Assembly (NCBI GenBank): GCA_030043395.1
Contig: JASHXW010000004.1
Coordinates: 1 to 15,511, forward strand
From: Streptosporangiaceae bacterium
GTDB lineage: Bacteria > Actinomycetota > Actinomycetes > Streptosporangiales > Streptosporangiaceae
Direction of reading: 5' to 3'
Length of the DNA stretch: 15,511 nt
Shown: piece after piece, positions 7,173-14,557 of the stretch
How positions within the stretch are numbered: position 1 is the stretch's first letter
Layout: the number at the start of each line of letters is the position of its first letter
Program-made: the position numbers and the translations under genes
The notes under the pieces: generated by a model
The model's input: the letters and a program-made list of their open reading frames with translations, nothing else
Databases searched by the model: none
What the model was told of the DNA's origin: nothing

Positions 7173-9356
7173 TCAGCCTTCTTCCAGGCGCAGCCTGGGA
7201 ACTACCGGCTCCATCCAGTGCGGCAGCCACCAGGCGGTCGGCCCCAGCAGCGTCATCACCGCCGGCACGAGGATCATGCGGACCAGCGAGGCATCGATCA
7301 GCACCGCGAACGCCATTCCGAGAGCGAGCATCTTGACCGTCGGATCGGTGTTCAGCACGAAGCTGGAGAAGACCACCACCATGATCCCCGCCGCCGTGGT
7401 GATAACCCTGGCCGTGGCGCCGATGCCGATCGCCACGCTCCGTCGCGCATCGCCCGTCTCGAGCCAGGCCTCGTGGATACGTGAGAGCAGGAAGACCTCG
7501 TAGTCCATCGACAATCCGAACACGATGCAGAACACGAGCATGGGCACGTAAGCGGGGATCGGCAACGTTGTCTTGAGGCCGACGATGTCCTTCAGCCATC
7601 CCCACTGGAAGATCGCGACGATGACCCCGATTGCCGCCCCAATGGACAGCAGGTTGAATAGCGCGGCCTTAGTGGCGATCACGATCGACCGGAAGGCCAT
7701 GGTCAGCAAGACGAACGAGATCGCGATTACCGCGAGAATGATCCAGATGAGCCGGCCCGTGATGCGGTCGGTGAAGTCCACGTTCCCGGCCACGGTGCCG
7801 GTCACGTAAGTCGTGACATGCTCCTTAGGCAGTACGTCGTTGCGCAGGACGTCGACCAGGTTCGTGGTAGCGGCCGCCTGCGGCCTGGTCGTCGGGATCA
7901 CGTTGAACACTGCCGTCGTGCCCGATGAGTTGACCGAAGCGGGAGTGACCGAGGCCACTCCCGAAGTGCGCTTGATGCTGGACTGCATGGAGTTGAGCAG
8001 CGACGTCGTGGCCGAGCTCGACTCCTTCGGCAGCTTCACCACGACAGTCAGCGGCCCGTTGACGCCAACCCCGAAGCCGGTGGTAATCAGGTCGTAGGCG
8101 CGCCTGTTGCTGTCTGAGGTCGGGTTGGTGCCATTGTCTGGCTGGCCCAGGGTGATCGACAGCAGCGGGATGGCGAGCGCTAGCAAGACGGCCACGGTCA
8201 GCACGGCCCACGGCCAGGGCGTCGCGCTCACCTTGCGGCCCCATCGGGCGAAGGAGCTGTTCTCGTGCCGCTCGGCAGTCGCCGCGGCGGTTTCCTTAGC
8301 CTCCTGAGCGGCTGAGACTCCTTCCTTCCTGGCTCGCAGCCGGTCACGGAGATTGCGGACGTTGGACTTCGTCACGCCCATGAAGGCGGGTACCAGGGTC
8401 AGCGCGACCAGCATCGTGAGGGCAACGACGACAGCCGCCGCCAGGCCGAGCGACCCGACGAAGCTCACGCCCGCGATGTACAGCCCGAGGATCGAGAACA
8501 CCACGGTGCTGCCTGCGATGACGATCGCAGATCCGGACGTTGCTTCCGCCTGCCGGACCGAGGCGGCCACGTCCATCCCGGCATCGAGTTGCTCGCGATG
8601 CCTTGCCACCAGGAACAGGCCGTAGTCCACCGCGACGCCGAGCCCGAGCAGCGTCGCGATGGTGGGCGCGGTTGTCGGGAATGTGATCGATGCCGCGAGC
8701 AGCCCGAGCAGCGACAGCCCGGCGCCGACGCTGAAAAGGGCCGAGACCAGCGGGATCGCCGCAGCCACCAGCGAGCCGAACATGAAGATCAGCAGGATCA
8801 GCGCGCACGACAGGCCGATGGCCTCCGAGATGTGGTCGCTCGCCTGCTGCCCGATCTCGCCCGCGCCGGCGCCGTACTCGACCTGCAGCCCTGCTGCCCG
8901 AGCGGGATCCACTGCCTTGTTCAGCTTGTCCAGATAGTTTCGGTCCAGCGAGTAGGGATTCACGCTCCATGACACGCTGGCGTAGGCGACGCTTCCGTCC
9001 TTGGAGACCATGCCGGAGTCAGCGGAGGCGAACGGGCTGACGGCCTTAATCACGTGAGGCAAGCCCGCGACGTCGCTGGTGGCCGTATTGACCGCCTTCT
9101 GCTGCGCGGCCACGGTGCCGTGCCGCGCATGGAAAACTATCTGGCCCCCGTACCCGCCCTGCTTGGCGAAGGTGTCATTCAGCACGTTCAGGCCATTCGA
9201 GGAGTCGCTCCCGGACACCGTGTAGTTGTTGACGTAGTCACCGCCGAACGCCTGCCGGGCTCCTATCAGCCCGCCCAGGATCACGACCCAGGCGATGATC
9301 ACGGCCCAGTGCCATCGTGCCGCGAAGCCGCCCAACCGCTCCAGGAAGGTATTCAT
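7173..9356 (-). CDS. MMPL/RND-superfamily membrane exporter
   Basis: A 727-residue polytopic membrane protein, the usual size of actinobacterial MMPL (YdfJ-like) transporters, which use the proton gradient to export lipids or hydrophobic compounds. It shows the expected two-fold layout: a first helix (residues 17-34), an extracytoplasmic domain (about 38-175), helices to about 325, a cytoplasmic linker (about 330-375), a second helix (about 383-403), a second outer domain (about 405-530) and a final helix bundle. Both halves carry the Asp-Tyr proton-relay motif: G-V-A-V-D-Y at 240-245 and G-L-S-M-D-Y at 614-619. The ATG at 9356 is chosen because AGAGGGG lies 7 bases upstream and the first residues match the family start; the frame extends further upstream without support. 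No lipid-biosynthesis gene is next to it, so the substrate cannot be inferred. It is divergent from the four-helix protein at 9556. Confidence 0.93.
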   Translation of the reverse strand: MNTFLERLGGFAARWHWAVIIAWVVILGGLIGARQAFGGDYVNNYTVSGSDSSNGLNVLNDTFAKQGGYGGQIVFHARHGTVAAQQKAVNTATSDVAGLPHVIKAVSPFASADSGMVSKDGSVAYASVSWSVNPYSLDRNYLDKLNKAVDPARAAGLQVEYGAGAGEIGQQASDHISEAIGLSCALILLIFMFGSLVAAAIPLVSALFSVGAGLSLLGLLAASITFPTTAPTIATLLGLGVAVDYGLFLVARHREQLDAGMDVAASVRQAEATSGSAIVIAGSTVVFSILGLYIAGVSFVGSLGLAAAVVVALTMLVALTLVPAFMGVTKSNVRNLRDRLRARKEGVSAAQEAKETAAATAERHENSSFARWGRKVSATPWPWAVLTVAVLLALAIPLLSITLGQPDNGTNPTSDSNRRAYDLITTGFGVGVNGPLTVVVKLPKESSSATTSLLNSMQSSIKRTSGVASVTPASVNSSGTTAVFNVIPTTRPQAAATTNLVDVLRNDVLPKEHVTTYVTGTVAGNVDFTDRITGRLIWIILAVIAISFVLLTMAFRSIVIATKAALFNLLSIGAAIGVIVAIFQWGWLKDIVGLKTTLPIPAYVPMLVFCIVFGLSMDYEVFLLSRIHEAWLETGDARRSVAIGIGATARVITTAAGIMVVVFSSFVLNTDPTVKMLALGMAFAVLIDASLVRMILVPAVMTLLGPTAWWLPHWMEPVVPRLRLEEG

Positions 9357-9520
9357 CCCATTGCCCCTCTGATGGTGAACTGCCAGGCGGCGAACGCTCG
9401 AAGACCGACGGCTTACCAAGGCTGCATGGGCTGGTGTCCACGGGTCCTCGCCCACTGAGGGTGAACCCGGGCACCGATACGTGGTGCGGTCGCGGGACAG
9501 CGCCAGCTGGCTGAGCTGCC

Positions 9521-9549
9521 TTGACCGATATCTTGGCTTCCAATATATT
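9521..9549 (+). promoter_or_regulatory. Sigma-70-type promoter giving a leaderless transcript
   Basis: TTGACC (9521-9526), a 17-base spacer and TATATT (9544-9549) form a near-consensus vegetative promoter. Counting from the -10 box puts +1 at 9556, the A of the ATG of the next gene, which has no ribosome-binding site. This agrees with leaderless mRNAs known to be common in actinobacteria. Confidence 0.7.
9528..9548. promoter_or_regulatory. Imperfect palindrome inside the 9521-9549 promoter
   Basis: ATATCTTGG, a 3-base spacer and CCAATATAT form arms of 9 bp with one mismatch. The repeat fills the spacer and covers the -10 box, so a protein bound there would block RNA polymerase. The binding factor is unknown. 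Part of the match reflects the AT-rich -10 sequence itself. Confidence 0.4.
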
Positions 9550-9555
9550 CGCGCC

Positions 9556-10449
9556 ATGGCAGCGCCAGCACGGCAGACGACCACAGCGTCACCGGATGTC
9601 GCCAAGCTCGTCACGCTGCATTACCGGCGGCGCGGGTGGGCATGGGTGGCGATCGGCAGCGCGATAGGCCTCCTGGTGTACATGGGGATCGGCCTTGACC
9701 TGTCCGGGAAGCTCACCGGGACGGCGGAGATCCTCAGCGTCATCGCGGTCTGCGTGCTGCTGGCCCTGGCGCTGGCCGGGCTAGTTGTCGTTGTCGTCGA
9801 CACGGCGCGCATTCACCGTGCTGATGCCGCGGTTCGGGCGAGCGCGAAGGGCAGTGTCTCGCATTACCCGGTGTACGCCCACGCGCATCGCTATCCGCCG
9901 CGCCACCACGGCAGCTGGGTGGTCGCCATCATCATGCTCGCCGGGATGACCGGCATAGCCGCGTTCCTGCTGCCCGCCGACGTCAACTCGTGGGGATACG
10001 TGGCCGGCGCCGAGGCACACGACACCTTCCATCCGGTGTCGTACCGTCTGGCGTGCAGCGCAGTGCCCCGCGGCGGCGGCTGCACCACGGTGACCGAGGG
10101 CTTCCTGTCGTCGGGCGGCGGGGCATTCACCTGGGGTAGCCAGGTGCCGCTGGGGCAGCCGTTCAGCGTCCGTGAGCCGCTGTGGGCGTGGGGCCTCGGC
10201 CGGAATCTCACGTCCGGTGACGGCTCGGCGATCTCGGCGATCATCACGGGCCTGTTCTTCGACGCGGTAGCGCTGCTGCTGTTGTTCGTCCTCGTCGTGA
10301 TAGTGCGCGAGGAGCCGTTGAAGCAGGATGCCCGGAAGCTCGCGCCCGCTGGCGCCCACACTGCGGGAGCCTCGCACCCAGCGCCACATCCCAATCGCCG
10401 TCAGCACGGATCCGGCGCTCGCCGCAGCTCGCACCGCGGGCGGCGCTGA
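9556..10449 (+). CDS. Four-helix membrane protein of unknown function
   Basis: A 297-residue protein that I do not recognise. It has a short cytoplasmic start, predicted membrane helices at about 28-48, 57-82, 119-140 and 226-250, and a basic, proline- and histidine-rich tail (about 252-297). The segment between helices 3 and 4 (about 141-225) is probably outside the cell and holds two cysteines (C167, C176) and several Trp and Gly residues; a disulfide is possible. The ATG at 9556 is chosen over the upstream GTG at 9481 because a promoter at 9521-9549 would start transcription at 9556 and would lie inside the longer frame. It is divergent from the MMPL exporter, with 199 bases between starts. 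A link to that exporter is possible but not shown. Confidence 0.8.
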   Translation: MAAPARQTTTASPDVAKLVTLHYRRRGWAWVAIGSAIGLLVYMGIGLDLSGKLTGTAEILSVIAVCVLLALALAGLVVVVVDTARIHRADAAVRASAKGSVSHYPVYAHAHRYPPRHHGSWVVAIIMLAGMTGIAAFLLPADVNSWGYVAGAEAHDTFHPVSYRLACSAVPRGGGCTTVTEGFLSSGGGAFTWGSQVPLGQPFSVREPLWAWGLGRNLTSGDGSAISAIITGLFFDAVALLLLFVLVVIVREEPLKQDARKLAPAGAHTAGASHPAPHPNRRQHGSGARRSSHRGRR

Positions 10450-10450
10450 C

Positions 10451-10463
10451 GGCGCTCCGCGCC
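10451..10463 (+). terminator. Short GC hairpin just after the stop of the four-helix gene
   Basis: GGCGC, a 3-base loop and GCGCC form a perfect 5-bp stem starting 2 bases after the stop codon. There is no T-run. It may be a short actinobacterial-type terminator separating this gene from the TetR gene. Confidence 0.35.
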
Positions 10464-10539
10464 TCACTCGGACGGGCCATTGGCACCGCAGTTATCGCAT
10501 CCAATCTCGGCGTGCCGATCGTTAGCGCGAGCTTTGCTA

Positions 10540-10569
10540 TTGCTTCCGCTAGTACGATCGTACTAATAT
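10540..10569 (+). promoter_or_regulatory. Promoter of the TetR gene, predicted leaderless
   Basis: TTGCTT (10540-10545), an 18-base spacer and TAATAT (10564-10569). The predicted +1 is 10576, the G of the GTG start, and no ribosome-binding site precedes it. The spacer is filled by the palindrome at 10550-10565, so binding there would repress this promoter. Confidence 0.65.
10550..10565. promoter_or_regulatory. Perfect 16-bp palindrome, likely TetR operator
   Basis: TAGTACGATCGTACTA is a perfect inverted repeat between the -35 and -10 boxes and overlaps the first bases of the -10. Size, symmetry and position fit an autoregulatory operator of a TetR-family repressor, whose gene starts 11 bases further on. 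Confidence 0.7.
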
Positions 10570-10585
10570 CAGATCGTGCGTACTA
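10570..10585. promoter_or_regulatory. Degenerate second operator copy over the start codon
   Basis: CAGATCGTGCGTACTA matches the upstream palindrome at 11 of 16 positions, including the whole right half CGTACTA. Its start lies exactly 20 bp from the first site, about two helical turns, so a second repressor dimer could bind on the same DNA face. It spans the GTG start at 10576. The outer arms GCTAGTACG (10548-10556) and CGTACTAGC (10579-10587) also form a 9-bp inverted repeat. Confidence 0.4.
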
Positions 10586-11316
10586 GCTCGGGTAACCGGC
10601 CGGCTGGAAGCGAGACATTCACCCAGCTGAAGCGCCGCGACCAGCTTGTCGACGTCATGATCGACCTCGTCGCGGAGATCGGGTTCGCGCGCGCTTCGGT
10701 GGGCGAGCTAGCGCGCCGGGCAGGGGTCAGCAAGGGCGTTGTCACCTATCACTTCGCAGCCAAGGACGACCTCATCCGCGCAGTGATATCCGACGTGATC
10801 GGGTCCATGGCTGAATACCTCGAACCGCGGCTCCTCGCGGCGGAACCCGAGCGCTTCCCGGAGAGATTCGTTGCCGCCTACGTCACGGCGTGGGCCGGGT
10901 ACTACCGCAGCCATGCACGACAGGTTCTCGCCTTGGTCCGGATCTTCAATGCGTTCCGCGACGAGTCCGGCAGCCCCAACCCGGCGTTCGGTGCCCGCGC
11001 GGGCGATGTGGCGGCGATCGAGCACGTGCTGCGCTCCGGGCAGCGAATGGGCCGGCTCGGGTCATTCGACGCGCACGTCGTGGCCTCGGTCATCAAGGTC
11101 GCCGTGGAAGACCTGCTGACCCAGTTCGTCAACGATCCCGATCTCGATCTCGAGAGCTACGCGGCACAACTGGTGGCCCTATTCGAACGCGCCACCCTGC
11201 CAGACCCGGTACGCCAGCACCGGGGAAACCGGTCGCCGGGCCAGCCACCTGACCTGCCTGCCTCCGCAGGCATCGCCCGGCCGGATGAGGGAGGTAGCCG
11301 TGCGGAAGACGGTTGA
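10576..11316 (+). CDS. TetR/AcrR-family transcriptional regulator
   Basis: A 246-residue repressor-type protein. Residues about 20-67 form the TetR_N DNA-binding domain. Its helix-turn-helix includes S-V-G-E-L-A-R-R-A-G-V-S-K-G-V-V-T-Y-H-F (41-60), followed by A-A-K-D-D-L-I, the standard end of the domain. Residues about 70-207 are the helical ligand and dimer domain; the ligand cannot be read from sequence. Residues 210-246 are a Pro/Gly-rich, probably disordered tail, longer than usual, whose last codons overlap the next gene. The GTG start at 10576 coincides with the predicted transcription start and has no ribosome-binding site. Palindromes in its promoter suggest autorepression. The overlapping membrane-protein gene downstream is the likeliest co-regulated target. 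Confidence 0.93.
   Translation: MRTSSGNRPAGSETFTQLKRRDQLVDVMIDLVAEIGFARASVGELARRAGVSKGVVTYHFAAKDDLIRAVISDVIGSMAEYLEPRLLAAEPERFPERFVAAYVTAWAGYYRSHARQVLALVRIFNAFRDESGSPNPAFGARAGDVAAIEHVLRSGQRMGRLGSFDAHVVASVIKVAVEDLLTQFVNDPDLDLESYAAQLVALFERATLPDPVRQHRGNRSPGQPPDLPASAGIARPDEGGSRAEDG
11290..11294 (+). promoter_or_regulatory. Strong ribosome-binding site for the seven-helix protein
   Basis: GGAGG lies 5 bases before the GTG at 11300, inside the end of the TetR coding region. It favours GTG 11300 over the in-frame ATG at 11285, which lacks such a site, and supports translational coupling with TetR. Confidence 0.7.
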
Positions 11317-12112
11317 CTACACCTGGGTCAGCTACACCGGCACAGCGAGGATCGTTCTTGCCATCATCTTGCTGATCGCTGCGGCCGCCGTTCTCTGCGC
11401 GGCAACGCGGCTGTACCGGCCCATCCGGCTGCCCAGGGCCGGCCGGACGGCCACCGAGATGATGGTCGTAGCCTGGCTGCTCGCCATCCTCGTCCTGGTG
11501 AGCTGCGTCGAGGAATACGGGAAGGCGATGCACCAGCACCACCTCCTGCACAGCCTGCCATCAGATCCGATTGCGCCAGTGACCGGCGCATGCGTTGTCG
11601 TCACCTTCGCCGCGATCCTCGTCGCCGCCAGGTCACATGGCCGGCGAGTCCAGCTGGCGAGTGCCGCAATCGGCGCGATGGTCGCCCCGATGGTCTTCGA
11701 GTTCCCCTTCGACCTGATCGTCATGGCCCGGACCTACCCGCCGATCCCGCCCGATCCGGCTCTGTATCGCCTGCTCTTCTTCGCGCCGTTGTTTGTCGTC
11801 GAGCTTGGGACGCTCGCGCTGCTAACCCTGCTCCCGGACGTCCGGCTCAGGCGCCTCACCCTGTGCTGCCTCGCGCTGATGCTGGGGGTATTCGCAGTGT
11901 GGGCGCTCACTGGGTTCGGATATCCCGCGACGACGGTCCCCTTCGCCTTCAACGCGCTGTCCAAGGTGCTGGCCTTCGCGACGGCACTAACGCTGTTCCT
12001 CCCCGAACGCAGCGGGCGCGGCACGAGCCGGCCGGCAGTCGTCCTGGAGCCAGTAGCCAGCCACCTGGGCGGGCAAGGTGGTCATGCAGGTCACCCAGCG
12101 GGGGCGGGATGA
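11300..12112 (+). CDS. Seven-helix membrane protein of unknown function
   Basis: A 270-residue protein with about seven predicted membrane helices (near 16-38, 52-70, 93-111, 117-143, 157-178, 185-207, 214-235) and a short Gly/His-rich tail. No catalytic or transport signature is recognised. Striking charged or polar stretches are E-E-Y-G-K-A-M-H-Q-H-H (71-81) and F-E-F-P-F-D-L-I (133-140), which may line a site in the membrane. It overlaps the TetR gene by 17 bp and has its own strong ribosome-binding site inside that gene, so the two are very likely co-transcribed and the protein is a probable target of the regulator. It converges on the MFS exporter gene and ends in a strong hairpin. Confidence 0.82.
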   Translation: MRKTVDYTWVSYTGTARIVLAIILLIAAAAVLCAATRLYRPIRLPRAGRTATEMMVVAWLLAILVLVSCVEEYGKAMHQHHLLHSLPSDPIAPVTGACVVVTFAAILVAARSHGRRVQLASAAIGAMVAPMVFEFPFDLIVMARTYPPIPPDPALYRLLFFAPLFVVELGTLALLTLLPDVRLRRLTLCCLALMLGVFAVWALTGFGYPATTVPFAFNALSKVLAFATALTLFLPERSGRGTSRPAVVLEPVASHLGGQGGHAGHPAGAG

Positions 12113-12121
12113 GGCCCGCCC
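12102..12121. terminator. GC-rich hairpin between convergent genes
   Basis: GGGCGGG (12102-12108) pairs perfectly with CCCGCCC (12115-12121) around a 6-base loop. The TGA stop of the seven-helix gene (12110-12112) lies in the loop, and the stop of the convergent MFS gene is at 12132. The hairpin is symmetric and so could act on both strands. No T-tract follows, as is common in high-GC actinobacteria. Confidence 0.6.
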
Positions 12122-12131
12122 GGCATCCTCG

Positions 12132-13415
12132 TCAGGCCTGCGCGACGCTCGCTTCGCCCTGTTGCTCCTCACTGGCAGCCATGGCCAGGTAGCGGTCGCC
12201 GTGAGCGACAGCGGAGAAGCCGAACAGCAGCGCGATCAGGGCTGTGAGCGCTCCGGCTGCGGCGTAGACGTCCGTGACGCTGCCGGACAAGTGAATGGCC
12301 GCCGCTCCGGCGAGTGCGCCAAGCGGAATGGCCGACCAGGCCAGCACCTGGGCGATGCTCACGACACGGCCGTACATCTCGTCAGGGACTATGGCCTGGC
12401 GCAGCGACGAGGTGTTGATGTTCAGCAGCAGCCCGAAACCGCATGACGCGGCCCACAAGATGAGCGCGGCGGGATACGAGCCGATTACGGCCATGGCGGT
12501 GACAGTCAGGCCGCTGATGACTAGCGCTCCTAGCGCGGTCACCGCGAAGCTGAGCCGTCGGCGTATCGGGGCGGCCGCCATGCTGACGGCTACCACGCCC
12601 GCTGCGCCCGCGGCGAACAGCACGGCGACCTCACTGTCAGTGGCACCGAGGGCGCGCTTGGCGAAGAGGACGAGCTGGCTGTTCTCGGTGCTCGCCACGA
12701 AGTTGATCAGGGCCATCATCAGGGAGATGCTGCGCAACACCGGATTTGACCAGACGTACTGCAGCCCGGCCCGAACATCCCTGAGCAAGCCAGTCACGCC
12801 GGCCTTGGCGGCCGGCCGGTCCGCCGCGTTGAAGCTACGGCGGATCAGGGCCAGCGACACGGCCGATACCGCGAAACTGGCCGCGTCGAAGAACAACAGG
12901 TCGGCTGGCGACATGATCGTAACGAGCACTCCGGCAAGGATCGGCCCGAGGATCTGGCCGGCGGAGTTCGTGGCCATGATCCGCCCGTTGGCGGCAACGA
13001 GGTCGTCGCGGCCGACCAGGCTGGGGATCGCCGCGAACTCACCGCAGTTGAACAGGATTCCCAGCGTGGACTGGACGAACGCGACGAGGTAGATGTCCTG
13101 CACTCGCAGCGCTCCCGACAGCGCTAGCACCGGCAGGACGGCGATCACTGCGGCCCGGCCGACGTCAGTCAGCAGCATCATCCGCTTGCGATCGACCCGG
13201 TCGGTCAGGGCTCCCAGAATCAGGCCGAACAGCAGGTAAGGCACGAAGTTCGAAGCGGTGGTCAGGGCGAGGTTGGTTGCCGAGTGGGTGAGCTTGAAGA
13301 CCAGCAGCGGCAAGGCGAACAACGTGAAAGAGCTGCCCACCTGGGAGATCAGCTGCCCGCTGAAATACAGCCAGAAGTCGCGCCCCAGTGTCCGGTGACC
13401 CGCCGCCGCGGTCAC
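12132..13415 (-). CDS. MFS_3-family exporter (EntS/drug-efflux type)
   Basis: A 427-residue twelve-helix transporter of the major facilitator superfamily, MFS_3 group, which includes the enterobactin exporter EntS and macrolide or other drug pumps. The N-terminal half shows motif A, G-A-L-T-D-R-V-D-R-K-R (68-78), between helices 2 and 3; the segment N-S-A-G-Q-I-L-G-P-I-L-A-G (150-162), typical of exporters; and D-A-A-S-F-A-V-S-A (177-185), a hallmark of the family. The substrate cannot be told. The GTG at 13415 is chosen because GGAG lies 7 bases upstream and the first residues lead straight into helix 1. A short frame ends over this start codon (GTGA overlap). It is downstream of the HAD phosphatase on the same strand, 144 bases apart, and converges on the seven-helix gene. 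Confidence 0.92.
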   Translation of the reverse strand: MTAAAGHRTLGRDFWLYFSGQLISQVGSSFTLFALPLLVFKLTHSATNLALTTASNFVPYLLFGLILGALTDRVDRKRMMLLTDVGRAAVIAVLPVLALSGALRVQDIYLVAFVQSTLGILFNCGEFAAIPSLVGRDDLVAANGRIMATNSAGQILGPILAGVLVTIMSPADLLFFDAASFAVSAVSLALIRRSFNAADRPAAKAGVTGLLRDVRAGLQYVWSNPVLRSISLMMALINFVASTENSQLVLFAKRALGATDSEVAVLFAAGAAGVVAVSMAAAPIRRRLSFAVTALGALVISGLTVTAMAVIGSYPAALILWAASCGFGLLLNINTSSLRQAIVPDEMYGRVVSIAQVLAWSAIPLGALAGAAAIHLSGSVTDVYAAAGALTALIALLFGFSAVAHGDRYLAMAASEEQQGEASVAQA

Positions 13416-13471
13416 GCCAGATCTCCGGCGGTCTGGCCAGGCCCGCTCAGGTGCCGCAACTGCTTCGCCAT
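13412..13471 (-). CDS. Possible 19-residue leader peptide before the MFS exporter
   Basis: An ATG at 13471, preceded by GGGAAG at 5 bases, opens a 19-codon frame whose TGA overlaps the exporter GTG start by four bases (GTGA). The frame is open a further 17 codons upstream of the ATG, back to a TAA. The arrangement would couple exporter translation to translation of the leader, as in attenuation-controlled efflux genes. The peptide has no recognisable domain and the short open frame may be chance. Confidence 0.28.
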   Translation of the reverse strand: MAKQLRHLSGPGQTAGDLA

Positions 13472-13559
13472 GATCGCTTCCCGCTTTGCCCGGATAACGC
13501 TGGAGGATGAGCGCCAGCGAGCTTACTTGGCAGGCTGCAGGGATGCGATCGGGTTTTCG

Positions 13560-14381
13560 CTACGCGGACGTGGCCGCCGGGAGGACGAATCTCTCGACTG
13601 CGTTGGCGAAGCCCTCATCGGCGTTGGATGTGGTGACCCGCCGAGCCGTGCGTTGCACCTCGAGGCTGGCGTTGCCCATCGCGATGCTCAGTCCGGAATG
13701 CGCGAACATCAGCACGTCGTTGGGCATGTCGCCGATGGTGGCGATGGACTCCGGCGCGATGTCGTACCGCGCCGCCAGGTAGCGGGCGACCGCGCCCTTG
13801 TTGGCGTCCGGGTGCGTGACGTCGAGATAGTAGGGCTGGGAGCGCGCCGCGGTCACGTGGTCGCCGAACTGGTCGTGCGCGGCAGTCGACGCACGGGCGA
13901 CGGCGTCCACGTCGTCGCTGACGCCCACCAGCTTCACGACATCGGTAGTCAGCCCGTCGAGGCTGGTCATCACCTTCGGCGCGAACCGCACCGTCGCCGA
14001 CTCCTTGGCCACATGCGAGCCGTGCGGGTCAGGCACGTACCAGTCCGTGCCCCGGTAGAGCCACACGTCCAGGCCGAACGAGCCGATCAGGTCGGCCACG
14101 GGCCGTACGAGCTTCTCGGGCAACTCCCGCTGCTGGATCACCGACATGTCCTTGTTGACCAGCAGGCCGCCGTTGAACGCGGCGATCGGCGTGCTGATCC
14201 CGAGCGGCTCGATCAGCATCGACATGCCCTGGGGCGGACGCCCGCTCGTGATGGCGAAGAGGACCCCGGCCTTGCCGAGACTGTGCACCGCGTCGATCGC
14301 CCGCTTGGTGAGGACCTTTTCAGGCGTCACCAGCGTGCCGTCGACGTCGGCCAGCATCAGCCGGATCTCGTTGCTCTCCAT
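13560..14381 (-). CDS. Cof-type HAD-IIB sugar-phosphate phosphatase
   Basis: A 273-residue haloacid-dehalogenase-superfamily hydrolase, the usual length for the Cof/YbiV subfamily, which dephosphorylates small phosphorylated metabolites, mostly sugar phosphates. All four motifs are present: D-V-D-G-T-L (12-17; nucleophile D12, acid/base D14), I-T-S-G-R (44-48; S46), K195 in D-A-N-K-G, and I-G-D-M-P-N-D (216-222; Mg2+-binding D218 and D222). The type IIB cap occupies about 85-190. The ATG at 14381 has GGAGG four bases upstream and leads directly into motif I; the open frame continues upstream without support. It is divergent from pgl, 176 bases apart, which suggests a role in sugar-phosphate metabolism. 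The exact substrate is unknown. Confidence 0.92.
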   Translation of the reverse strand: MESNEIRLMLADVDGTLVTPEKVLTKRAIDAVHSLGKAGVLFAITSGRPPQGMSMLIEPLGISTPIAAFNGGLLVNKDMSVIQQRELPEKLVRPVADLIGSFGLDVWLYRGTDWYVPDPHGSHVAKESATVRFAPKVMTSLDGLTTDVVKLVGVSDDVDAVARASTAAHDQFGDHVTAARSQPYYLDVTHPDANKGAVARYLAARYDIAPESIATIGDMPNDVLMFAHSGLSIAMGNASLEVQRTARRVTTSNADEGFANAVERFVLPAATSA

Positions 14382-14507
14382 CAGTCCTCCAGCCCGGCGA
14401 GCTTCGCTGCAGGACAAGTCCAGCATGGTGCCATGGTGCGCGCCCCGGCAGCCCGACAGGTCGCCCTCATGGCTGAACGAGCGCCTGGGAGCTGCTCCCC
14501 CCGCAAC

Positions 14508-14526
14508 GCCGGGCCAGGGGCCCGGC
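14508..14526. promoter_or_regulatory. Perfect inverted repeat upstream of pgl
   Basis: GCCGGGCC, a 3-base spacer and GGCCCGGC form an 8-bp perfect inverted repeat ending 31 bases before the pgl start codon, in the divergent gap. It could be an operator shared by pgl and the HAD gene, or a hairpin in the pgl leader RNA. No clear -35/-10 pair was found beside it. Confidence 0.4.
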
Positions 14527-14557
14527 ATGATGGACTGAGCCCGATTGGGGGTCAGGA

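Noticed and set aside
9481..9555. GTG 9481 as start of the four-helix protein
   Set aside because: No ribosome-binding site, and a near-consensus promoter lies inside this extension with +1 at 9556.
9357..9614. Upstream extension of the MMPL frame to 9614
   Set aside because: It would overlap the start of the divergent gene at 9556; ATG 9356 has a good ribosome-binding site and family-typical N-terminus.
14424..14435. CATGG-TG-CCATG inverted repeat in the HAD/pgl gap
   Set aside because: Only 5-bp arms, no supporting promoter elements; too short to claim.
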